A stretch of 64,000 bases of DNA from Fructilactobacillus myrtifloralis (GCF_024029335.1 NZ_CP097116.1:1240001-1304000); one strand, 5' to 3'. Shown: positions 9,491-24,700, numbered from the stretch's first letter. Notes: a model not told the origin generated them from the letters alone. A program made the numbers and translations.

Positions 9491-9767
9491 TAAATTTTTA
9501 AAGTTAGCCCGAATTATTAAACGACGTTCGGTTGCCAAACAGATTACCGACCAGGGGCGGGTCCTCATTAACGGCAAACCCGCAAAGTCTTCAAGTCAGG
9601 TTGGGGTTGGCGATGAGCTGACGATTAAGTTTGGGAACAAGACGTTGACCGTTCGGGTTCGGCAGGTTTTGCAAACCACCAAGAAGGCGGATGCTAGTTC
9701 GATGTACGAAATGGTCAGCGAAGAATACCAACGGGATTACCAAAAAGAAGCCGATGAGTTATTGTAA
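9480..9767 (+). CDS. rqcP: S4-domain ribosome quality-control protein RqcP (YabO)
   Basis: A small RNA-binding protein of 95 residues made almost entirely of an S4 fold (MRIDKFLKLARIIKRR, then VLINGKPAK and VRVRQV). Its Bacillus counterpart YabO/RqcP works with RqcH on obstructed 50S subunits to add C-terminal alanine tails. ATG 9480 lies inside the end of mfd, 8 nt from AAAGGA. The gene order mfd-rqcP-divIC agrees with Firmicutes, apart from spore genes absent in lactobacilli. Confidence 0.93.
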   Translation: MRIDKFLKLARIIKRRSVAKQITDQGRVLINGKPAKSSSQVGVGDELTIKFGNKTLTVRVRQVLQTTKKADASSMYEMVSEEYQRDYQKEADELL

Positions 9768-9790
9768 AGTACAATTTCTTGTTGTATCAT
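9762..9790 (+). promoter_or_regulatory. Promoter of divIC
   Basis: TTGTAA (9762-9767, overlapping the rqcP stop codon) and TATCAT (9785-9790) are separated by exactly 17 bp. Confidence 0.55.
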
Positions 9791-9830
9791 GACTAACAAG
9801 GATAACGATTGAACGCAGAGGTGATAGTTG

Positions 9831-10196
9831 GTGGAGAAAGAAAGAAGTAATGTCGCACAGTTGCATGCTGCAATTGGGTCGCAACCCCAAAAGCCCCGCC
9901 GGAATCGCTTGCTGTCAAAACGCCGGCAACGCAGAGCGGCCGTGTTACTGGGGGTGTTTGGAGTCATTCTAGTATTTTTGGGGCTTCAACTGGTGACAAC
10001 CAACGCGCAGGTGCGCTCCATGCATGCCGATACGCAGCAAGAACAAGCCCGGTTACAAAAACGGGAACAGGAGCAAAAGCAGCTCAAGCACCGGGAAAAA
10101 CTCTTGAATAATCCCGATTACGTGAAGGCACTCGCGCACTCTAAGTACGACTATGCGAAACCGGGTGAAACTAACTATCACTTTGTAAAGAAATAA
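9831..10196 (+). CDS. divIC: Septum formation initiator DivIC/FtsB-like
   Basis: A bitopic cell-division protein of about 121 residues. A basic cytoplasmic N-terminus (RRNRLLSKRRQRR) is followed by one membrane helix (about 42-62, AAVLLGVFGVILVFLGLQLV). An extracellular coiled coil rich in Gln/Glu/Arg comes next, then the short conserved end YVKALAHSKYDYAKPGE. DivIC pairs with FtsL and DivIB in the divisome. GTG 9831 is preferred over TTG 9828, because GAGGTGA (9818-9824) is then 6 nt away rather than 3. Confidence 0.9.
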   Translation: MEKERSNVAQLHAAIGSQPQKPRRNRLLSKRRQRRAAVLLGVFGVILVFLGLQLVTTNAQVRSMHADTQQEQARLQKREQEQKQLKHREKLLNNPDYVKALAHSKYDYAKPGETNYHFVKK

Positions 10197-10202
10197 CGAA
10201 TG

Positions 10203-10232
10203 GCGGTAACTCCTTGGAGTTGCCGCTTTTTT
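10203..10232 (+). terminator. Terminator after divIC
   Basis: GCGGTAACTCC and GGAGTTGCCGC form an 11-bp stem with one G-T pair around a TT turn, followed by six T residues. Confidence 0.93.
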
Positions 10233-10248
10233 CGTCTGGGCAATTATA

Positions 10249-10257
10249 TGCTATAAT
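10249..10257 (+). promoter_or_regulatory. Extended -10 promoter of yabR
   Basis: TGCTATAAT is an extended -10 element with a perfect TATAAT at 10252-10257. No good -35 is visible. It lies just after the divIC terminator. Confidence 0.65.
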
Positions 10258-10288
10258 AAGACTAATTTAACCGAGGAGGAACGAGTTT

Positions 10289-10744
10289 TTGGCGTTTGAA
10301 GTTGGAGAGATTCTCACGGGCAAAGTTTCCGGAATTACTGGATTTGGGGCCTTTGTTGATTTAGGTAATCACCAAACGGGCCTGGTCCATATTAGTGAAG
10401 TAGCGGATGGCTATGTGAAGGACATTCACGACCAGCTAGCCGTTGGTGATCAGGTGCAGGTAAAAGTGACAAAGATTGGTTCGGATGGCAAAATTGGGTT
10501 ATCCATTCGCAAGGCTACGGCGCAAGCAGCACAGCCACAGGAGCAAGCGTCATCGTCCCACCAGGCAGCCAACCCGCATCCCCGGGCGCAGTCTAAGCAC
10601 CGGTCGAATCCGCATACCGGCGCACGGAGTGACAAGTTTGATGACCTATTATCGAGCTTTTTAAAGGAAAGTGAAAGTCGGCTGTCATCAATTCGCAAAA
10701 ATACCGAAGGAAAACGCGGTGGCCGTGGCGGTCGGCGCAGTTAA
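10289..10744 (+). CDS. yabR: S1-domain RNA-binding protein (YabR/GSP13 type)
   Basis: A 151-residue protein with one N-terminal S1 domain (residues 5-75: GKVSGITGFGAFVDLG, GLVHISEVADGYV, GKIGLSIR). A low-complexity Gln/Ser/His linker and a basic Gly/Arg tail follow. Relatives (YabR in Bacillus, CvfD in Streptococcus) bind ribosomes or mRNA and affect stress responses. TTG 10289 is 8 nt from GAGGAGGA. It has its own promoter and terminator, so it is monocistronic between divIC and tilS. Confidence 0.9.
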   Translation: MAFEVGEILTGKVSGITGFGAFVDLGNHQTGLVHISEVADGYVKDIHDQLAVGDQVQVKVTKIGSDGKIGLSIRKATAQAAQPQEQASSSHQAANPHPRAQSKHRSNPHTGARSDKFDDLLSSFLKESESRLSSIRKNTEGKRGGRGGRRS

Positions 10745-10750
10745 AAAGGC

Positions 10751-10779
10751 AAAGCAGAGCTCTGGGGCTCGGCTTTTTT
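10751..10779 (+). terminator. Terminator after yabR
   Basis: AAAGC-AGAGC pairs with GCTC-GGCTTT across a short loop, with one mismatch, and ends in a run of T. Confidence 0.75.
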
Positions 10780-10800
10780 AATTTAAGGGGGGGATAACTG

Positions 10801-12198
10801 GTGCAACTTCGCGAAACGGTCGCACAAGCCTTACAACGAGCGCAGCTTCCAACATCAGCACCAATCATTGTGGCGGTATCAACCGGCGTTGATTCAATGG
10901 TGCTGCTGGATCTTTTGCAACAGGTGGTTGCACCACGTACCCTGGTGGTCGCCCACGTTAACCACCAACTGCGAACCGCTAGTCAGGCAGAAGCCCAGTT
11001 TTTACAGCGGTATTGTGACCAGCACCAGTTGCGCTTGGTCATCCGGCGCTGGGAACATCCACAGTTAACCCATGGGATGGAAGCCCAGGCCCGCACGTTT
11101 CGCTACCATTTTTTTGCGGAACTAATGCAACAGTACCACGCAGCGGTCCTTATAACAGCGCATCACCAAAATGACCAGGCGGAAACGGTTTTAATGCGCC
11201 TGGCGCGCTCTGAAGACGTGGGGGCTGCCACCGGAATTCAACCGGATCGACCCTTTGCGGGTGGCCGGCTGCTCCGCCCGCTCCTGTCGGTTTCTAAGGC
11301 GACGCTACGAGCTTATGCGGACCAGCATCAGTTACAGTGGTGTGAAGACCAGACGAACCAACTTGATGATGTCACAAGAAACCGGATTCGCCATGCGGTC
11401 ATCCCCCAGCTGGAACGCGAAAATTCCCAAGCGGTCCCGCATCTCGCAAACTTTGCCAAAAACCTGCAGCACTTCTTCGCCCAGTACCACACCTTAGCCA
11501 CCCGCTTAATTGACGAACGTCGTTTAACTACGGGACCCAACTGGCTGGAGTACCAACTCAGCCCAGCTGACCAGGCGGTTTTAGAACCCCTGATTCGGGT
11601 CCTAGCAGAGCGAGGGGCCGTTCCTGAACCCTTAACCACCGGGCAACTGGCTCAGATTGTGCACCTCATGCAAAACCACCACAGGCCTCAGGGAGAAATT
11701 GATGTCGGCCAGGGCTGGCAGTTCGTGAAACGGTATCAACTGATTCGTTGGCAAAAAAAAGCGGCGAATCCCAAAGAAAGTTCACAGCTCCCGCGGCCGT
11801 TTATGGTAGTATTAAATCACTGGTATCGGTTATCGCACCACCTTATGTTTGGGGTGTTCACGCCGGATTACCCTGTCGGACCAGTCACCCGGTTTCACCG
11901 TTTATGGTTACCGACCGCAGCGTTCCCATTACGTGCCCGACCTTGGCAGGCAACGGACCGGCTGCGGTTGCAGGAAAACCAGCACCAACGGGCGCGCCGA
12001 ATCTTAATTAATCACAAGGTTCCAAGCGAAAAGCGGGCCCAGTATTACACGTTACAAACGGCGACGGGCGAGACGTTAGCCTTACTGGGGTTAAAAGAAA
12101 GCGTGCAACCAGCGCAAGCGGGGCGGCAACCATATATGTTAGCGGTCAAAAACGAAAGGAAGAACGATGAACGACGATATCCAAACAGTACTGTATAG
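10801..12198 (+). CDS. tilS: tRNA(Ile)-lysidine synthase TilS
   Basis: This PP-loop ATPase converts C34 of tRNA-Ile(CAU) to lysidine, so that it reads AUA. The 465 residues carry the N-terminal ATP-pyrophosphatase fold ([13 protein letters not shown] at about 24-36), HVNHQLR, the [16 protein letters not shown] segment, and a C-terminal TilS domain. The P-loop reads S-T-G-V-D-S where the general consensus is S-G-G-x-D-S; I believe this occurs in other lactobacilli. GTG 10801 follows GGGGGGGAT. The last 32 nt overlap hpt, an unusually long overlap. In Bacillus, TilS and HprT are also fused in one operon with ftsH. Confidence 0.95.
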   Translation: MQLRETVAQALQRAQLPTSAPIIVAVSTGVDSMVLLDLLQQVVAPRTLVVAHVNHQLRTASQAEAQFLQRYCDQHQLRLVIRRWEHPQLTHGMEAQARTFRYHFFAELMQQYHAAVLITAHHQNDQAETVLMRLARSEDVGAATGIQPDRPFAGGRLLRPLLSVSKATLRAYADQHQLQWCEDQTNQLDDVTRNRIRHAVIPQLERENSQAVPHLANFAKNLQHFFAQYHTLATRLIDERRLTTGPNWLEYQLSPADQAVLEPLIRVLAERGAVPEPLTTGQLAQIVHLMQNHHRPQGEIDVGQGWQFVKRYQLIRWQKKAANPKESSQLPRPFMVVLNHWYRLSHHLMFGVFTPDYPVGPVTRFHRLWLPTAAFPLRARPWQATDRLRLQENQHQRARRILINHKVPSEKRAQYYTLQTATGETLALLGLKESVQPAQAGRQPYMLAVKNERKNDERRYPNSTV

Positions 12199-12709
12199 CG
12201 AAGCAACCATCCAAGCCGCTTGTGAACGACTAGGCAAGCAACTAACTCAGGTTTATCGCGGGAAAAATCCGCTGGTAATCTGTGTGTTGAAGGGGGCCGT
12301 TCCCTTTATGGCTGATTTGATTAAGCAAATGGATATTTATATGGATATCGATTTTATTGACGTTTCTAGTTATCACGGTGGGACCCAATCGACCGGCGCA
12401 ATTGAATTAGTGAAGGACGTCGATCAAGACGTCAGTGGTCGCGAGATTCTGCTCGTAGATGATATTGTTGATACCGGACGCACGTTGGCCTACCTGAAGG
12501 ATCTGTTTCAAGACCGGGGGGCGTCCTCCGTACGGGTCTGCATGTTGATGGATAAACCAGAGGCCCGGCAGATGGCCGAAATGCAGGCTGATTACGTTGG
12601 CTTTAACGTTCCCAATGAATTTTTGGTGGGTTATGGGTTAGACTACCAAGGTAAGTATCGGAATCTTCCATACGTAGGAATCTTAAAGCCCGAAATCTAT
12701 CAAGGTTAA
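12167..12709 (+). CDS. hpt: Hypoxanthine phosphoribosyltransferase
   Basis: A purine-salvage enzyme making IMP or GMP from hypoxanthine or guanine and PRPP. The 180-residue protein has the PRPP-binding motif [15 protein letters not shown] (about 98-112), the flexible loop [11 protein letters not shown], and the C-terminal [19 protein letters not shown] 12167 lies inside tilS, 6 nt after AAAGGAAG-type spacing, so translation is likely coupled. It stands between tilS and ftsH as in most Firmicutes. Confidence 0.96.
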   Translation: MNDDIQTVLYSEATIQAACERLGKQLTQVYRGKNPLVICVLKGAVPFMADLIKQMDIYMDIDFIDVSSYHGGTQSTGAIELVKDVDQDVSGREILLVDDIVDTGRTLAYLKDLFQDRGASSVRVCMLMDKPEARQMAEMQADYVGFNVPNEFLVGYGLDYQGKYRNLPYVGILKPEIYQG

Positions 12710-12733
12710 TCAGTCGTTTCAACGGGCTAAAAG

Positions 12734-12742
12734 TGATAAAAT
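12734..12742 (+). promoter_or_regulatory. Extended -10 promoter of ftsH
   Basis: TGATAAAAT, an extended -10 element, stands 36 nt before the ftsH start. The -35 is not convincing. Confidence 0.5.
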
Positions 12743-12777
12743 CTTGTATGTTAATTTAATCAAATTGGAGGACACAA

Positions 12778-14856
12778 ATGAAAAATAATAAAAATGGACT
12801 TTTTAAAAGTAGTCTATTTTATATCATTGCTTTTGTGTTAGCGATGGGAATTGTCCTGTTTGCTACCGGTGGCAGCAACAGTAATGGAACCAAATCCCAA
12901 AAAATTCAATCGAGCCAGTTTATGAAGGATTTAAATGCTAACCGCGTCAAGGACTTTAGCATTGAATCGGCCGAGGGAGTTTATAAGATTACCGGACAAT
13001 ACCGGACCCCACAGAAGGTCAAGGGACAGCAGCAAACCAACTTGCCATCCTTTACCTTAACGAAAAAGGGACTCGAAAAATCCGGCAGCGCTAATACGAA
13101 GGTCAAGAGCTTCACAACCACGTTGGTGAAGAGTGACACCACGGTTAAACAGGTTAATGAAGCGGCTCAACAACACAATGTTAAGGTCAACGCGAAGCCA
13201 ACCCAATCCAACGGCTTTTGGATTAACCTTTTAGTTTCCGTCCTACCGCTCCTGATCTTCATCTACTTGTTTTACATGATGATGAAGCAAGCTGGTGGTG
13301 GAGCTGGTGGCCCTGGTGGGGTCATGAAGGTTGGAAAGAGCAAAGCCAAACCAGTTGAAAGTAACGTTCGGTTTAAAGACGTGGCCGGTGAAGACGAAGA
13401 AAAGCAAGAACTGGTCGAAGTCGTTGAGTTTTTAAAGGATCCGCAGAAATTTACGAGCCTCGGGGCGACCATTCCCAAAGGGGTCTTACTTGAGGGACCT
13501 CCCGGAACTGGGAAAACCTTACTAGCAAAAGCCGTTGCTGGAGAAGCCGGCGTACCGTTCTATTCTCTATCTGGATCTGACTTCGTGGAAATGTTTGTCG
13601 GAGTTGGAGCTAGTCGGGTACGAGACCTCTTCTCAGAAGCAAAGAAGTCGGCACCAGCAATTATCTTTATTGATGAAATTGATGCCGTTGGACGGCGTCG
13701 GGGTGCTGGCATGGGCGGTGGCCACGACGAACGAGAACAAACTTTGAACCAGTTGCTGGTTGAAATGGATGGTTTCTCTGGTAACGAAGGGGTCATCGTG
13801 ATGGCCGCTACCAACCGGGCTGACGTGCTGGATCCGGCGTTAACGCGTCCGGGTCGATTTGACCGGAAAATTTTGGTTGGTCAACCAGACGTCCGGGGTC
13901 GAGAAGCCATTTTGAAAGTCCATTCCAAGGACAAACCAATGGGTCCAGACGTTGATTTAAAGGAAATTGCTAAGCAAACCCCTGGCTTTGTGGGGGCGGA
14001 CTTAGCCAACCTCTTAAACGAAGCGGCGTTATTGGCAGCCCGTCGAGATAGCAAGGTAATTACTGCAGCCGATTTAGATGAGGCGGAGGACCGGGTAATT
14101 GCTGGTCCCGCTAAGCGGAATCGGGTAATTAGTCAGCACGAACGTGAAGTGGTTGCGAACCACGAAGCGGGACATACGATCGTGGGACTGGTTCTAAATG
14201 ACGCACGGGTTGTGCACAAGGTTACGATTGTTCCCCGGGGGCGTGCGGGCGGATACGCCATCATGTTACCGAAGGAAGATCAACAACTGCTCTCGAAGAA
14301 AGACGCCATGGAACAAATTGCTGGAATGATGGGGGGCCGGAGTGCCGAAGAAATTATTTTTGATTCGCAATCCTCCGGAGCTTCAAACGACTTCCAGCAA
14401 GCCACGCAAATTGCCCGGGCAATGGTTACCCAATACGGAATGACCGATAAATTGGGAACGGTTGCCTTAGAAGATCCAAACGCGGATCCATACGCTGCTC
14501 CGAAGTACTCACAAGCAACGGCAAACGCCATTGATGAAGAAGTTAAGCACTTTACCGATGAAGGTCACCGGATGGCTAAGCAGATTATTGCGGAACACAG
14601 AGAGCAACACAAGGCAATTGCGGATGCGCTGTTGCAATATGAAACGTTAGACGAAAAGCAAATTTTGAGTCTTTACAAAACGGGGAAGATGCCCGCTGAA
14701 GATGAGTCAGCTTCCGATGAGAACGAGCACGAAAGTTTTTCTGAAGCCGAACAAAAGGCGACGAAGCAGGAAAACGAAACTGCTGAACATCTGGAAACTG
14801 AAATTAAAGATCACAAGGACGTCACAGCTGGTGACGATAGTGATGACGATGAATAA
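12778..14856 (+). CDS. ftsH: ATP-dependent membrane metalloprotease FtsH
   Basis: A hexameric AAA+ protease anchored in the membrane that degrades misfolded membrane proteins and regulators. The 692 residues show two membrane helices (about 10-28 and 147-166) flanking an extracellular domain. The AAA module has Walker A GPPGTGKT (about 240-247), Walker [12 protein letters not shown] and the second region of homology RPGRFDR. The zinc protease motif HEAGH is at 462-466. The C-terminus is a 60-residue acidic tail with a run of Asp. ATG 12778 lies behind TTGGAGGA. Confidence 0.97.
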   Translation: MKNNKNGLFKSSLFYIIAFVLAMGIVLFATGGSNSNGTKSQKIQSSQFMKDLNANRVKDFSIESAEGVYKITGQYRTPQKVKGQQQTNLPSFTLTKKGLEKSGSANTKVKSFTTTLVKSDTTVKQVNEAAQQHNVKVNAKPTQSNGFWINLLVSVLPLLIFIYLFYMMMKQAGGGAGGPGGVMKVGKSKAKPVESNVRFKDVAGEDEEKQELVEVVEFLKDPQKFTSLGATIPKGVLLEGPPGTGKTLLAKAVAGEAGVPFYSLSGSDFVEMFVGVGASRVRDLFSEAKKSAPAIIFIDEIDAVGRRRGAGMGGGHDEREQTLNQLLVEMDGFSGNEGVIVMAATNRADVLDPALTRPGRFDRKILVGQPDVRGREAILKVHSKDKPMGPDVDLKEIAKQTPGFVGADLANLLNEAALLAARRDSKVITAADLDEAEDRVIAGPAKRNRVISQHEREVVANHEAGHTIVGLVLNDARVVHKVTIVPRGRAGGYAIMLPKEDQQLLSKKDAMEQIAGMMGGRSAEEIIFDSQSSGASNDFQQATQIARAMVTQYGMTDKLGTVALEDPNADPYAAPKYSQATANAIDEEVKHFTDEGHRMAKQIIAEHREQHKAIADALLQYETLDEKQILSLYKTGKMPAEDESASDENEHESFSEAEQKATKQENETAEHLETEIKDHKDVTAGDDSDDDE

Positions 14857-14861
14857 CAGTC

Positions 14862-14895
14862 AAGAGAACGTGAGCAGAAATGCTTACGCTCTTTT
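14862..14895 (+). terminator. Probable weak terminator between ftsH and hslO
   Basis: CGTGAGC (14869-14875) pairs with GCTTACG (14882-14888). The stem extends through an A/C mismatch to AGA/TCT and ends in TCTTTT. The short T run suggests partial termination. Confidence 0.5.
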
Positions 14896-14928
14896 CGAAT
14901 GAAGCGATTGAACTGGAAGGGAGTCACA

Positions 14929-15840
14929 ATGACAAAGACAAATGATCAATTAGTTAAAGCCCTGACCACCGACAATAATTTTCGGGTGTTAGCGGTCAAC
15001 GCGACGGGCGTGGTCCAAACCGCCCAGCAGAATCACGACCTGCATCGGACGGCCACCGCAGCCCTCGGACGGACCTTAGTTGCGAGCTTGTTATTAGCAA
15101 ACTCAACGCTAAAGGGAAAAGAGGGCCTGACGGTCCGTTTAAACGGACAAGGACCCTTGGGAGGCATGATTGTTGATGCTGATGCAGCGGGCCACGTGAA
15201 GGGGTACGTGCAGCATCCAGACGTCGACTTGCCCCAGACTGATAAGCAGGAAGAGGACGTGGCCACGGCCGTGGGCACTGATGGTTTTTTAGAGGTTTTG
15301 AAAAATCAGGGTGGAGCCCAACCCTATGCCAGTAGTGTTCCGTTAGTGAGTGGTAAAATCGGAGATGACTTTACCTACTACCTAGCAAAATCGGAACAAA
15401 TTCCGTCAGCCTTAGGGGTTTCCGTGGCCTTTACGACTGACGATCACGTTGCGGTTGCTGGCGGTTACTTGATTCAAACGCTCCCTGGTGCGGACGAAAC
15501 TGCTATCACGGAGTTAGAAAAACGGTTACAAACCTTGCCAAGCATTGCAACTAGCCTGCAGGAAAATCCGGATCCGGCTCAGCTGATTAACACCATTTTT
15601 GGGGCCGAGCACGTCAAGATTTTAGACCACCTGCCGGTTTCATTTTACTGTGATTGTTCCAAGGAAAAGTTTGCGCACAGCCTAGCTGGCATTGGGCGCA
15701 AAGACTTGCAACAGTTGATTGATGAAGACCATGGTGCAGAAGTGGTTTGCAATTTCTGTGGTCAGAAGTATGACTTTTCGGAAGCAGACCTCGTGCAAAT
15801 TCTAAACGACCAAGCAAAGGATGATGAAAACGATGAGTAA
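14929..15840 (+). CDS. hslO: Redox-regulated chaperone Hsp33
   Basis: Hsp33 is a cytoplasmic holdase activated by oxidation or unfolding of its zinc centre. The 303-residue protein carries the four zinc cysteines as CDC (about 241-243) and CNFC (about 274-277) near the C-terminus. The N-terminal domain has TAALGRTL and the GQGPLG segment. ATG 14929 is chosen because GGAAGGGAG lies 5 nt before it; the in-frame ATG at 14899 has no ribosome site. Its stop overlaps the dusB start region. Confidence 0.95.
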   Translation: MTKTNDQLVKALTTDNNFRVLAVNATGVVQTAQQNHDLHRTATAALGRTLVASLLLANSTLKGKEGLTVRLNGQGPLGGMIVDADAAGHVKGYVQHPDVDLPQTDKQEEDVATAVGTDGFLEVLKNQGGAQPYASSVPLVSGKIGDDFTYYLAKSEQIPSALGVSVAFTTDDHVAVAGGYLIQTLPGADETAITELEKRLQTLPSIATSLQENPDPAQLINTIFGAEHVKILDHLPVSFYCDCSKEKFAHSLAGIGRKDLQQLIDEDHGAEVVCNFCGQKYDFSEADLVQILNDQAKDDENDE

Positions 15841-16849
15841 GGACCGGAGTTGGAAAATTGGGAACGTTACCATTGATAATCCGCTGGTAGTGGCTCCAAT
15901 GGCGGGAGTAACTAACTCCGCCTTTCGGGTGATTTGTAAAAAATTCGGTGCGGGGCTAGTGGTTTGTGAAATGATTTCTGATAAGGGAATCATGTTTAAC
16001 AATCAAAAGACGTTAGACATGACGAATGTCGAAGCGGAAGAGCATCCGATGAGCATTCAGATTTTTGGGGGCACGCAGGAAACGTTAGTTGCAGCGGCCC
16101 AGTTCATTGATCAAAAAACGGCGGCTGATATCATTGATATCAACATGGGCTGCCCCGTTAACAAGGTGGTCAAGTGTGAAGCTGGCGCCCGGTGGTTGTT
16201 GAATCCTGATAAAGTCTATGAAATGGTATCCGCCGTTACGGCGGCCGTTGAAAAGCCGGTCACCGTTAAGATGCGGACTGGTTGGGATGATGACCACATC
16301 TATGCCGTCCAAAACGCGTTGGCTGCTGAAAAAGCTGGGGCAGCGGCCGTTGCAATGCACGGTCGGACCCGCGAACAGATGTATCGTGGGCACGCCAACT
16401 GGGAAATTTTGAAAGAAGTTTCCGATGCACTGACAATTCCGTTCATTGGAAACGGGGACGTGACAACGCCGGAAATGGCCAAACAAATGTTGGATGAAGT
16501 GGGGGCCACTGCAGTGATGATGGCCCGGGCCGTCGAAGGGAATCCGTGGATTTTAACCCAGATTAATCACTACTTGGAAACCGGTGAAATCCTCCCACAA
16601 CCGAGTGTGGCAGATCAGATGCAGGTCGCCAAAGAACACCTACGCCGCCTAGTGGATTTAAAGGGTGAATACGTGGGCTCCCACCAATTCCGGGGGCATG
16701 CTCCGTATTATCTAAAGGGACTCTCACATTCGGCACGGACGAAAGTGGCGTTGACGAGTGCGGAAAATGAAGCGGAAATGATTCGCATCATGGATGACTT
16801 TGTTGCTAAAACGGAAGCCCGCCAGAAAAAACACCAAGCCGCTATATAA
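15833..16849 (+). CDS. dusB: tRNA-dihydrouridine synthase DusB
   Basis: An FMN enzyme that reduces uridines of tRNA to dihydrouridine. The 338-residue TIM-barrel protein has APMAGVTNSAFR near the start, the catalytic cysteine C107 in NMGCPVNKV, KMRTGWDD, MHGRTREQMY and the FMN-binding GNGDV. I chose ATG 15833, with AAAGGA 11 nt upstream and overlapping the hslO stop. ATG 15821 or 15824 would be too close to that site. It is followed by lysS, the conserved hslO-dusB-lysS order. Confidence 0.95.
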   Translation: MSKDRSWKIGNVTIDNPLVVAPMAGVTNSAFRVICKKFGAGLVVCEMISDKGIMFNNQKTLDMTNVEAEEHPMSIQIFGGTQETLVAAAQFIDQKTAADIIDINMGCPVNKVVKCEAGARWLLNPDKVYEMVSAVTAAVEKPVTVKMRTGWDDDHIYAVQNALAAEKAGAAAVAMHGRTREQMYRGHANWEILKEVSDALTIPFIGNGDVTTPEMAKQMLDEVGATAVMMARAVEGNPWILTQINHYLETGEILPQPSVADQMQVAKEHLRRLVDLKGEYVGSHQFRGHAPYYLKGLSHSARTKVALTSAENEAEMIRIMDDFVAKTEARQKKHQAAI

Positions 16850-16864
16850 GGCCAATTAGTTATA

Positions 16865-16873
16865 TGGTAAAAT
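16865..16873 (+). promoter_or_regulatory. Extended -10 promoter of lysS
   Basis: TGGTAAAAT, an extended -10, lies 31 nt before the lysS start. The -35 is poor. Confidence 0.5.
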
Positions 16874-16889
16874 GAGGCTAATTATTTAG

Positions 16890-18431
<1,542 letters not shown>

Positions 18432-18449
18432 GTTACATCGTTAGGCAAG

Positions 18450-18485
18450 AAAGCCACTTTAAGGTACACTTAAAGGGCTTTTTTA
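18450..18485 (+). terminator. Terminator after lysS
   Basis: AAGCC-ACTTTAAG and CTTAAA-GGGCTT form a stem with a small internal loop, followed by TTTTT. Confidence 0.88.
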
Positions 18486-18513
18486 TTTTGGCAAGAATCG
18501 GGAGGAATCAGGG

Positions 18514-19251
18514 ATGTGGCAGGCAGTGCAAAAAACCTTTGGCTGGCGGGCAAACGTTACGGATTTACGGGCGTTACAACCAGCGACCAAGACGTTGTTA
18601 ACTATTAATCTAGTTGTCATCATCACGGTGTTTGCGATTAGTCGGGAGTTCACCAGTTTGATTGGGTGGCTTTCGGTAACGGCCAGCATCTTTAGCGTTA
18701 TAAACCTGATGCTTTGTGATGAGGGTAAAATTACGAATTACAGTTGGGGAATTTTTGAGTCATTATTGTTTTTAATCATCGATTGGCAAAATCGATTAAT
18801 TGGAGACATTGCCACGAATCTATACTATTTAGTAACGCAGACCGCAGGAATTTTTTGGTGGAATCGGGAGTTACAGGACCAGTCCCAGCAAGCGGTCCTC
18901 CAACCCCGGAAATTAAAAAAGTGGCAATTGGTCGCCGTGGTGGTTGGCTTAGGTCTTTTGTATCTGATTGTCTTACGGTTTAGCCAGCATTTTCATGGGA
19001 CCCAAGTTTACTTGGATGCCACGCTCCTTCCTCTCAGTATCATCGGAATGTTATTAATGCTCGGGGGTTACCGGTCCCAATGGATCGTGTGGATTACTTG
19101 GGACGTGGTTAGTTTAGTGATCTGGTATCGGCAGTTTCAAGTGCTGAGTCCGGCGTCAGCTTCGATGCTGGCCCTCGAAGTGATTAAACTGTTCAACGGT
19201 TTGTACGGTGCTTACCGGTGGTTCTTTAAAAATCAATTGGTAGCTAGTTAA
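18514..19251 (+). CDS. pnuC: Nicotinamide riboside transporter PnuC
   Basis: A membrane protein of 245 residues with about seven helices and the PnuC signature: WGIFESLLFLI, DIATNLYYLVTQ and GIFWWNREL. The C-terminus has TWDVVSLVIWYRQF and YGAYRWF. The family moves nicotinamide riboside by facilitated diffusion, trapped inside by phosphorylation. With PncB and NadE 10 kb away it points to NAD synthesis by salvage. ATG 18514 is preceded by GGGAGGAATCAGGG. It follows the lysS terminator closely and no riboswitch-like leader is visible. Confidence 0.92.
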   Translation: MWQAVQKTFGWRANVTDLRALQPATKTLLTINLVVIITVFAISREFTSLIGWLSVTASIFSVINLMLCDEGKITNYSWGIFESLLFLIIDWQNRLIGDIATNLYYLVTQTAGIFWWNRELQDQSQQAVLQPRKLKKWQLVAVVVGLGLLYLIVLRFSQHFHGTQVYLDATLLPLSIIGMLLMLGGYRSQWIVWITWDVVSLVIWYRQFQVLSPASASMLALEVIKLFNGLYGAYRWFFKNQLVAS

Positions 19252-19302
19252 ATGGCTTCACCGGCGCACTTCCACTAAAATTGAAAAAAATGATTTAATC
19301 CG

Positions 19303-19331
19303 TTGACAATTTTGGGGAAAGGTCTTATTAT
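19303..19331 (+). promoter_or_regulatory. rRNA operon promoter
   Basis: Consensus -35 TTGACA (19303-19308), 17-bp spacer, and TATTAT (19326-19331) stand upstream of the 16S gene. An A-rich tract precedes the -35 and could act as an UP element. Confidence 0.93.
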
Positions 19332-19363
19332 AGTAAATGCGCTGAAGAGCAGTGCGAAAGTAG

Positions 19364-19432
19364 TTCTTTGAAAACTGAACAAGATTTTGATTACAAAAGT
19401 GTAAGGAATTTTTAAACGTAAGTTTAAAAATT
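19364..19432 (+). promoter_or_regulatory. rRNA leader: boxA and hairpin
   Basis: The boxA-like element TTCTTTGAAAACT (19364-19376) recurs in the 16S-23S spacer near 21143. A perfect hairpin follows at 19407-19432, with 11-bp arms (AATTTTTAAAC and GTTTAAAAATT) and a GTAA loop. These are antitermination and processing elements by analogy with other rrn leaders. Confidence 0.7.
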
Positions 19433-19495
19433 AAACAATTGCGAAGTCAATTCGCTTAAAGAAACAAATCAAGTAGAGCTAGTAAAGTTCTCATT

Positions 19496-24200
<4,705 letters not shown>

Positions 24201-24268
24201 GAAGAACAATGGTGACTCAGCAGAAAATAATATTAGCTAGTTTTGAGGGAACGAAGTTCACTCAGAAG

Positions 24269-24385
24269 TGTGGTGGCGATAGCCTAAAGGATACACCTGT
24301 TCCCATGCCGAACACAGCAGTTAAGCTTTAGCACGCCAAAAGTAGTTGGGGGATCGCCCCCTGCGAGGATAGGACGTTGCCACGC
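24269..24385 (+). rRNA. rrf: 5S ribosomal RNA
   Basis: The 117-nt gene begins TGTGGTGGCGATAGCC and ends GGACGTTGCCACGC, the two ends pairing as helix I. The central CCGAACACAGCAGTTAAGC is the conserved 5S segment. It is followed 7 nt later by tRNA-Asn. Confidence 0.96.
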
Positions 24386-24392
24386 CAATTAT

Positions 24393-24465
24393 TCCGACAT
24401 AGCTCAGTTGGTAGAGCACCTGACTGTTAATCAGGTTGTCGACGGTTCGAGCCCGCCTGTCGGAG
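24393..24465 (+). tRNA. tRNA-Asn(GTT)
   Basis: Full cloverleaf with acceptor TCCGACA/TGTCGGA and anticodon GTT at 24426-24428 inside the CCTGA/TCAGG stem. CCA is not encoded. It is co-transcribed with the rRNA operon. Confidence 0.97.
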
Positions 24466-24523
24466 TTATTAGGACTAACCAGTTGGTTAGTGCTATTATA
24501 ATTAAATGAGCAATTTTAATTGC

Positions 24524-24596
24524 GCCGACTTAGCTCAGTTGGTAGAGCATCGGCATCGTAAACCGGAGGTCGGAGGTTCGAATCCTCTAGTCGGCA
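24524..24596 (+). tRNA. tRNA-Thr(CGT)
   Basis: Cloverleaf with acceptor GCCGACT/AGTCGGC. The anticodon loop ATCGTAA gives CGT at 24557-24559, which reads ACG. The anticodon stem TCGGC/ACCGG has a C31-A39 mismatch next to the loop and a T27-G43 wobble. CCA is not encoded. The spacer before it holds an inverted repeat (ACTAACC/GGTTAGT, about 24473-24491) and a TATAAT (24497-24502). Confidence 0.93.
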
Positions 24597-24603
24597 TTTT
24601 TCT

Positions 24604-24641
24604 AAAAAGCAGTCTAACAGTTATTGTTAGGCTGCTTTTTT
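24604..24641 (+). terminator. Terminator of the rrn-tRNA operon
   Basis: AAAAAGCAG-CTAACA and TGTTAG-CTGCTTTTTT form a long stem with a T run, 8 nt after tRNA-Thr. Confidence 0.95.
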
Positions 24642-24647
24642 ACTTTG

Positions 24648-24664
24648 TGTTACGAAATGTAACA
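24648..24664 (+). promoter_or_regulatory. GlnR operator upstream of glnRA
   Basis: TGTTACGAAATGTAACA matches the GlnR/TnrA consensus TGTNA-N7-TNACA without a mismatch. It ends 7 bp before the -35 of the glnR promoter, so GlnR probably represses its own operon. Confidence 0.9.
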
Positions 24665-24671
24665 TCAGTCG

Positions 24672-24700
24672 TTGACCAGGTTGGAATTAACGCTTAAGAT
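24672..24700 (+). promoter_or_regulatory. Promoter of glnRA
   Basis: TTGACC (24672-24677) and TAAGAT (24695-24700) are spaced 17 bp, just downstream of the GlnR box. Confidence 0.8.
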
